12,500 nt of DNA. It comes from Botryococcus braunii. Taxonomy: Eukaryota > Chlorophyta > Trebouxiophyceae. Positions 7,478-12,500 of the stretch are shown piece by piece. The translations under genes and the position numbers were made by a program. The notes below the pieces were generated by a model, which was not told the origin of the DNA, made no database searches, and was given only the letters and a program-made list of their open reading frames with translations. Position 1 is the stretch's first letter, and each line of letters opens with the position of its first letter. The stretch covers positions 27,501 through 40,000 of the forward strand of contig MVGU01001623.1 of assembly GCA_002005505.1 (NCBI GenBank). Direction: 5' to 3'.

Positions 7478-8932
7478 TCAGCTCGAGCCTGGATCCATGA
7501 TAAAGGAGACAACCGCACGCAGATCAGCGTGCCAAATGATCTTCCGGAAGGCATCCATGATAAAGGAGACAACCGCACGCAGATCAGCGTGCCAAATGAA
7601 CTGCCGAAGAGACCTAGAAGGACTAACACACAACTGTGGGTAACGGTCCCGCACAGCGGTAAGAGCGGGACGGTGAACAACAAAGTGGTGGTCATCACCC
7701 ACAGAGAGGAACCACACATATCACAGAGGCGCTGAAGGCGCGGAAGCCGTTGTTGGCGGCCAATGAATGGGAAGGCCATGAACACCAAGTAGAAACCTGA
7801 TAAAGAGCCAGACCTTTACAACATTAAGAGACAGATAAAAGAGGCGGGAGCGCTGAGCCGTAGTTAGGCACGCAAACCACCGCACATAAGTACATAGCTA
7901 GGGATCTGTAGGGGCTAACCAAGGGGAGACATGGAGAGAGGCCACAGGGACGGTATTGGCCTGCCTAATGAGAGCTAAAAAGGTATCCATGTCATTGAGA
8001 TGCGGGCGCTGACAATCAGCCGCACAGGGGTACCCTAAGCGGTGAAGGGCAGACATAAAAGAACCCGCCCAGGACGGAGAACGAGTCGGAACGCCATAGT
8101 AGCATGAGTCCCTATGAATACGGGCATACAAGTGGTCAGGTAGCGCCATGGGAGATCCACCACAGATCTCTATAGTTCCAGAAGGTGACCACACGCTTGA
8201 ACCAGATATGCTGAAGCGGTCAAACGCCGACCTCATGAGGACCTGATCAGCAAGGAGCACATCGGTGCGGACCGTCTGACGGACCCCAAGGATCATCCGT
8301 AACATGGTAAGAAAATCCTTTTCTAAATCCTGATCGGAGGGTCTAGTAGAAGAGGGGAAAAACACCCGTAGACCCCAGACCTCACACCCATACGAGGAGG
8401 CAGGCACCACACAGGCTTTCGCAAGAGAATGCCGATAGAGGTGGCACATTTGAGGTTACCATAACGCGTGCTAATAGTAGACCAGGCACCCCACATCTTG
8501 CCACATAAATGGCCAAAGGTGGCCCCAGTGCCTGAAGCCGTAGAAAGCATGGCACCTAAATGACGCGCCTGGGTCACCTGAGGCAGGGGCTGACCCTCAT
8601 ACATAAAGGGAGGGGGCGCCCCCTTTGAGGGCGGGAAGACCATAGCATGGGACTTGAGAACATTCACTCGCATACGTGCAGACGGGCACCACTCCGAAGC
8701 AGCGGGGAGAAGATGATCATGCAACTCCTCCTGGGACTTGGCCAGAAGTTTATAGTCATCAACATGACCCTGAATAGGGACAGAACGACCATCCCGGGTG
8801 GCGGGCCCCACACCCGGACGCCTAGCTTCAAAATAGCTAATTAGACCATCCGAGTAAGACCAAACAGAGTAGGACTAATACGGGACCCCTGGAGGATACC
8901 GACCCGAGGCTTCAGGAGCGCCCCGCTAGCCC
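7478..8932 (-). pseudogene. Reverse transcriptase remnant of the minus-strand LINE
   Basis: Remnants, in order: a Gly-Ile-Leu-Gln-Gly-Ser-Arg-Ile-Ser-Pro-Thr-Leu-Phe-Gly block (about 8908-8862, the Gly-x-x-Gln-Gly/Ser-Pro-x-Leu-Phe motif), the catalytic box as His-Val-Asp-Asp (8766-8755) instead of Tyr/Phe-Ala-Asp-Asp, then Trp-Cys-Pro-Ser-Ala-Arg-Met-Arg-Val-Asn, a degenerate Leu-Gly block, and Tyr-Gly-Cys-Glu-Val-Trp-Gly. The C-terminal part has Leu-Gly-Val-His-Gly-Leu-Pro and a zinc-finger-like Cys-x2-Cys...His-His whose last Cys is replaced by Arg. Frameshifts are visible near 8855, 8448, 7770 and 7710, and a TAG interrupts the frame near 7898. Both catalytic Asp remain but the enzyme cannot be made. 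Confidence 0.85.
7493..7612. repeat. 60-bp tandem duplication inside the LINE
   Basis: Two adjacent 60-base units (7493-7552 and 7553-7612). Their first 47 bases are identical and the last 13 diverge. As the unit is a multiple of three it is an in-frame duplication of about 20 residues at the C-terminus of the LINE protein, each copy carrying Ile-Trp-His-Ala-Asp-Leu-Arg-Ala-Val-Val-Ser-Phe-Ile-Met-Asp. Confidence 0.95.
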
Positions 8933-10322
8933 TACACTATTTGGAATTATGTGGGACGGACTCCCCCGATATCTTGCACACCATTGTCCCACGGCTGGCC
9001 TTCATGAACTGATCAGTTACCTGATGGCACACGTTTAAATATAATACGTAACCAAGTGCTAGGTTTTGCCGACGATTTTGTTCTCGTAGCGCCTACAGTT
9101 GAGAACCTACAGGTGTTGGTGAATGCTACTCAAGAATGGTGTAAGAGTATGGACATGAGCCTAAATGGGGCCAAGACGCAATACCTTTTAGTAAATCCAG
9201 ACCCTCTCTACCTCTCTAGAGGTTGCAGGGGTTAGAATTAGTCCGGTACAGGAGGTTAAATACCTTGGGTTACAGATTCATGCCAAGAACGGCCTTCAAG
9301 CAGGCATTAAGAACCTCGAGCAGAGGTTCTGGATAGCATGGGGAGACCTTACTAGAGCTTATAGCAATCTCGGTTGCAACATGTCGATGATGCTCATGAC
9401 AGAACTGTACTTAGCTTGCCTACCACCCCTCATCTCCTATGGATGTGAAGTCTGGGCATTCAGATGCTTTCAAGGCAGACAATTGTCTTCGGGAAAACCT
9501 AGTAGTATCCTCTATTGGATGCGCACAAGCGGGTCCTAGCTCAGAATTTGGGGGTGCGTCGGACAAGCCCTGAGGAAATAATCAATAGTGAATTAAACAT
9601 ATTCTCTTTGTGGTCAACTTAAGTTGGATCTTACGCATGGTCAGGTTTTGGAACAATAATAGCGGCCATGAGACCTGATTCATTGCACTACAAGGTCCTC
9701 ATGCATGACATTAGGTTGGCAATAGTAAAGGCCGAGAAACGTTTTCGGGTACCCTTATGCAACAACTTAAGAAACTAGGATAATATATAGCTGACCATGT
9801 GCGGTTTGATAGGGCCTTGCAGATTGACATTTCACACGTACAGGATCTGTTAGACCGTAAAAGCGACATGACATGGGATGACCTAGACATCTCCCCTCGC
9901 TCTGGTGCATCCCCAAGAGCCTTATTCTGCAGATACTAATGGTGGTTCGCACGTCCGCCTCATGTGCCACTGCGTAAGAGTGCGCTTAAACTCCACCTTC
10001 CTAATAGTACATTGCAGACCGCTATGCGATTTTAGATTAGGGTGTCATGACCTTCCTCTTGATAAAGGTGGACAACGGAGGCATCCCTCGAGATCAGAGG
10101 ATTTGCACGAGGTGCTCCTTAGAGCTCGTTGGTGATGAACATCATCTGTTGTTCACTTGTCCAGCTGTACGACATGTACGGCAACAATTTATGCATCTCT
10201 TTCAACAAAGGAGTCGATCTGTACAAACGTTTATGTGGCAAGAAGACCTTCAAGGGGTTGCCAAATTTGTGATTAGAGCACGGGAGAGCTACCTCACTCT
10301 CCCAGGTGCTGTGCGACCTTAG
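8931..10322 (+). pseudogene. Reverse transcriptase remnant of the plus-strand LINE
   Basis: It opens with Ala-Ser-Pro-Thr-Leu-Phe-Gly-Ile (from 8931) and then Cys-Pro-Thr-Ala-Gly-Leu-His-Glu-Leu-Ile. A frameshift near 9020 leads into Gly-Phe-Ala-Asp-Asp-Phe-Val-Leu-Val-Ala, with the catalytic Asp pair at 9071-9076. Next come Glu-Trp-Cys-Lys-Ser-Met-Asp-Met-Ser-Leu-Asn, a frameshift near 9225, Val-Lys-Tyr-Leu-Gly-Leu-Gln, and Tyr-Gly-Cys-Glu-Val-Trp-Ala-Phe (about 9437). In the C-terminal half, fragments in changing frames give Phe-Arg-Leu-Gly-Cys-His-Asp-Leu-Pro-Leu. A complete finger-like Cys-Thr-Arg-Cys ... Glu-His-His-Leu-Leu-Phe-Thr-Cys (10104-10160) follows, then Phe-Met-Trp-Gln-Glu-Asp-Leu-Gln-Gly-Val. 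Several stops make it non-functional, but the catalytic box and finger are intact. Confidence 0.85.
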
Positions 10323-10362
10323 TTGGCTAGATATGGGTCATTCATTGTACTGCCGGCCTCTT

Positions 10363-10377
10363 CAGCCCTAGTGGCTG
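10363..10377 (+). other. LINE 3'-tail hairpin, copy 3
   Basis: CAGCC pairs with GGCTG around a CTAGT loop, 41 bases after the stop codon of the LINE protein and upstream of a GGATGTAATC end. The loop sequence matches copy 2 exactly and the second stem pair differs in a compensatory way. Confidence 0.65.
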
Positions 10378-10394
10378 GTCTTTGGATGTAATCT

Positions 10395-10645
10395 TCCTTC
10401 TCTTCCTTCCTTCTTCATTGGGATCATGGGAAATTTATATCGATGCGTGTCAATATGGTCTTCTGATTTTCATAATCGCATTCCAAAATCTGACCACAGG
10501 GTCATGCATGCAGTTGAACAACTACGTGTTCATGAACCATGTATCATGCATTGGCCAATTTGCAGATAGCTCAGGTACAAGGTGAGATGGTGCCGCAAGG
10601 GTGCAAGGGACAGCGTGCCACTACGTATTTAAGGGTGAGAGTGTT
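10395..10645. other. Unassigned spacer after the LINE
   Basis: A short TTCC-rich patch is followed by unique sequence. A 67-codon plus frame (10382-10585) has no recognisable motif. A word CAGCGTGCCACTAC near 10612 resembles the arms of the palindrome that follows. Confidence 0.4.
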
Positions 10646-10693
10646 ATATATCAGCGTGCTACTGCCTATATAGGCAGTACCACGCTGATATAT
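10646..10693. repeat. 48-bp near-perfect palindrome
   Basis: Twenty-four-base arms meet without a spacer at CCTATATAGG (10665-10674). The only mismatch is C against C at positions 10659 and 10680. The arms carry ATATCAGCGTG at the left and CACGCTGATAT at the right. It could extrude as a cruciform, fold as an RNA hairpin, or be the remnant of a small inverted-repeat element. It has no recognisable terminator or operator meaning in this eukaryotic context. Confidence 0.93.
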
Positions 10694-10791
10694 TTGCTTA
10701 GGATGCAGGAGGTAGCTATAGCTAGGAATCAAGAATGGCGACTCGGCGAGGTATTCAAACCAAAACTTGATCAGTCATAATCAAACAGAAA

Positions 10792-11016
<225 letters not shown>

Positions 11017-11198
11017 ACATCCCCCACTCTATCCCCCTCTCTTTGTCCCCCCCCCCCCTTTTTCCTTCCACCCCTTTCTTTGCGCCTCGCTCACCCCATG
11101 TCTTCCTTCACCACATAATTTTCCAATGCCGCTTTTCCTATTTGGCCCCTAGATTCCGCGTCCCTGCATGTTGGATTTATGGTATGCGGTTAGGATAG

Positions 11199-11386
11199 GC
11201 TTCCTTCGTAATATTAAATGAGTCAAGTGCGGTTCTGATAACATCTGGATCATTTGATGTAACCCCCGTGGGTCTTACGATAGTGCATGTGAACCATACC
11301 TTCAAACAGCGATTCCAGATCAATCAGTGGTCTGGGTTCACCTTCCGGCTGGAGGAAACGAATCGGACTCCCGATCCCTGCCACTC
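11199..11386 (+). CDS. Candidate exon, unknown protein
   Basis: Sixty-three open codons lie between TAG (11196-11198) and TAA (11388-11390), with a plausible donor GTAAAG at 11387. The translation is protein-like, with a beta-strand pattern: Phe-Asp-Val-Thr-Pro-Val-Gly-Leu-Thr-Ile-Val-His-Val, then Gln-Trp-Ser-Gly-Phe-Thr-Phe-Arg-Leu-Glu. It includes one Asn-His-Thr sequon, which would fit an extracellular protein. A second plus frame over the same DNA is also open, which weakens the call. No family recognised. Confidence 0.28.
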
Positions 11387-11458
11387 GTAAAGCGAGGTAC
11401 ACAGTCGGTTAATCCGATCGCTAACTGGTTGGACGTAGGGTAATGCCACAGCTCCTAT

Positions 11459-11508
11459 GTAAGTATGGGTCTGTGATGTCCTGAACCGCTTGAGTTCTCA
11501 TTTTACAG
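11459..11508 (+). other. Candidate 50-base intron
   Basis: A consensus donor GTAAGT (11459-11464) pairs with a pyrimidine-rich acceptor TTCTCATTTTACAG (ending 11508), with CTGAAC as a possible branch site between them. The splice signals are the best in this part of the window, but the flanking reading frames do not yet join cleanly. Confidence 0.35.
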
Positions 11509-11643
11509 ATACTACCGAATGACGAAGTTGCCACGGTCGCGCATGCCTTGGGAACACCTCGCAAGAGCATCCGTTCACGTTCAGGGAAAGTCGGATTCGA
11601 CTTCAGGGGATGGACATCCGAAGGGCTGTTCTTCAACAGTTGA
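11509..11643 (+). CDS. Candidate terminal exon, unknown protein
   Basis: This follows the acceptor at 11508. One frame reads 44 codons, Ile-Leu-Pro-Asn-Asp-Glu-Val-Ala-Thr-Val-Ala at the start and Gly-Phe-Asp-Phe-Arg-Gly-Trp-Thr-Ser-Glu-Gly-Leu-Phe-Phe-Asn-Ser before TGA (11641-11643). A second frame is open beyond it to about 11680. The first frame looks more like folded protein. No family recognised. Confidence 0.28.
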   Translation: MLPNDEVATVAHALGTPRKSIRSRSGKVGFDFRGWTSEGLFFNS

Positions 11644-11898
11644 TGATGACAATTTGAAGTTACATTCGGGCTTTTTTTGATAAAGAGGGGTAGGAACGCC
11701 CCACAGTCGACCGAAAGAAGACATGTTTGGTCACGTCAGGTAAACGTTTGAATCTATATGGAAGTATGTGTTCCCTGGGCCCAACCACATTTTTCGTACG
11801 ATTACTAATAGTACCTACTTCATTTGGCCCAAACAAGACTTGTCACGTGAGGCTTCGGTGAAAACCTGACAATCCCGGAAGCGGAAACTACTGGTAAC
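11644..11898. other. Unassigned spacer
   Basis: No repeat or convincing exon. Contains a seven-base T run near 11673 and otherwise ordinary sequence. Confidence 0.4.
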
Positions 11899-12087
11899 TT
11901 GGTAATTTCCTGCATGCTAATTTTCTTCTGTTTGTTTTCAAAACGTTCCCCCTCTGTTGGTGATAAGCGGCGGATCAGCACTGACCCTCCTGGTCGGGGA
12001 ACAGGGTTTGAGTCCATAGGGCCTCAAGTATACATCCATGTGCCTCTCACTTCCGAGTTCCTGCGCCTGTCTTGTCCGCTGGACTAA
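11899..12087 (+). CDS. Candidate exon, unknown protein
   Basis: A 62-codon frame. Its first third lies in a T-rich stretch that looks like an acceptor region (TTTTCTTCTGTTTGTTTTC), so a real exon would more likely begin near 11968. From there it reads Arg-Arg-Ile-Ser-Thr-Asp-Pro-Pro-Gly-Arg-Gly-Thr-Gly-Phe, then Pro-Gln-Val-Tyr-Ile-His-Val-Pro-Leu-Thr, and ends in TAA at 12085-12087. It may be the same gene as the exons at 11199-11643. Not recognised. Confidence 0.25.
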   Translation: MVISCMLIFFCLFSKRSPSVGDKRRISTDPPGRGTGFESIGPQVYIHVPLTSEFLRLSCPLD

Positions 12088-12302
12088 CTGACAAATCTTT
12101 CTAGAGCCCAGCAATATATCTGGATCAGTGCGTAGTTCCCTTATTCAGACTTCCTAAGCCGCAGGGCATTTAAACCGACAATTTGGTTGATGGGGATGCT
12201 TTTCTTTAGCTGGTGTGTGCTTGTTATGCAATTTAGTACCAGAGGACAGGTTGGCATGACGGGTTTTCAAGAATCCTTTCTTGGTCCCGTCTTCGACATG
12301 TA
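12088..12302. other. Unassigned spacer
   Basis: No repeat, hairpin or protein-like frame that I can support. Confidence 0.4.
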
Positions 12303-12500
12303 AAGGGGAGGTCGTGGGTGTGAAGCACTGAGACCACTCAAAAAGGGAGGCTTTGGGACTTCTGGCGCAGGGTCATGTGAGGGATTGATACTATCCTGGG
12401 CTCAAATGTTTGCTCCGCCTCAGCCTGAGGCCTCCCAAGGCCTTGAGTCAGAGGGAGAAAGTAAAGACATTGTGGCAGAGATGGAACCCCATCACCACCT
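12303..12500 (+). CDS. Candidate exon, open at the window end
   Basis: Sixty-six open codons after an in-frame TAA, running off the right edge. The translation moves from a Gly/Lys-rich part (Leu-Lys-Lys-Gly-Gly-Phe-Gly-Thr-Ser-Gly-Ala-Gly) through Trp-Ala-Gln-Met-Phe-Ala-Pro-Pro-Gln-Pro to an acidic part (Glu-Ser-Glu-Gly-Glu-Ser-Lys-Asp-Ile-Val-Ala-Glu-Met-Glu-Pro) and a short His run. The low-complexity acidic character fits a disordered protein region. An ATG at about 12407 could start it. No family recognised. Confidence 0.27.

Larger units (their letters stand above)
7251..8932 (-). mobile_element. 5'-truncated, degenerate LINE (non-LTR retrotransposon), minus strand
   Basis: The copy starts abruptly inside the reverse transcriptase domain at about 8932 and runs to its 3' end at 7251. 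Coding remnants occupy about 8932-7478. They are followed by a GC-rich stretch, a 13-base C run (the G run at 7421-7433 on the plus strand), about 120 bases, the tail hairpin and the terminal 21 bases. It has no poly(A) and no long terminal repeats. The endonuclease region and ORF1 are missing, as in ordinary 5' truncation. The absence of poly(A) and the structured tail suggest a family with stringent 3'-end recognition rather than mammalian-L1 behaviour, but I cannot assign the clade. Confidence 0.85.
8926..10394 (+). mobile_element. 5'-truncated, degenerate LINE (non-LTR retrotransposon), plus strand
   Basis: This is a second LINE, oriented away from the minus-strand one and beginning at nearly the same point in the reverse transcriptase domain. 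It holds RT motifs from the Ser-Pro-Thr-Leu-Phe block to the C-terminal zinc-finger-like motif. The protein ends at 10322 (TAG). A short 3' untranslated region follows, with the hairpin at 10363-10377 and a GATGTAATC end near 10386-10394. The 3' end is approximate. Protein similarity to the neighbouring LINE is clear in motifs and domain order but low between them, so they are different families of one lineage. Confidence 0.82.

Noticed and set aside
7251..10394. Single LINE with a 5' inversion from twin priming
   Set aside because: Both halves contain the RT core, the C-terminal motif and a 3' tail, and they differ strongly in sequence, so they are two elements.
10646..10693. Rho-independent terminator or operator reading of the palindrome
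   Set aside because: The context is eukaryotic, there is no following T run of the right kind, and no adjacent gene end.

Overview
This is repeat-rich eukaryotic DNA. There are no operons or ribosome binding sites, and coding signal comes in short open stretches bounded by GT..AG splice sites. Very long dinucleotide microsatellites and decayed non-LTR retrotransposons fill much of the rest. The best gene resembles the plant AUX1/LAX branch of amino-acid/auxin permeases, so I infer a green-lineage genome (streptophyte or prasinophyte alga). The sequence alone does not fix the species.

Positions 1-5100: at least three exons of one minus-strand permease gene lie at 4325-4429, 2823-2989 and 987-1129, in 5'-to-3' order on that strand. 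They encode, in order, segments like TM2, TM3 and TM4-TM5 of AUX1/LAX. The junction from 2823 to 1129 is phase-consistent and rebuilds a conserved Asp-Lys-Arg-Thr. The introns are 1.3-1.7 kb and carry the microsatellites at 1646-2325 and 3181-3260. The 3' half of the gene lies outside the window to the left, and the first exon is not securely found. A possible plus-strand exon (1275-1439) lies inside one intron.

Positions 5100-6700: several protein-like minus-strand stretches (5102-5224, 5533-5754, 5839-5909, 6090-6257) that I cannot name, and an unusual interlocked inverted repeat at 6633-6673.

Positions 6750-10400: a cluster of three non-LTR retrotransposon (LINE) remnants. One is a 3'-end fragment on the plus strand (about 6764-6938). 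One is a 5'-truncated, frameshifted minus-strand copy (7251-8932). One is a more diverged plus-strand copy (about 8926-10394). The last two start head-to-head inside their reverse transcriptase domains. All three end in a related tail holding a small hairpin, and two hairpins have the same loop but swapped stem bases. This explains an otherwise puzzling 21-bp perfect inverted repeat at 6918-6938 and 7251-7271.

Positions 10400-12500: a 48-bp near-perfect palindrome, a 218-bp CT microsatellite, and then scattered plus-strand exon-like ORFs of unknown function, the last open at the window end.

The very long Glu-Arg, Ser-Leu, Cys-Val and His-Thr ORFs are translated microsatellites, not genes.
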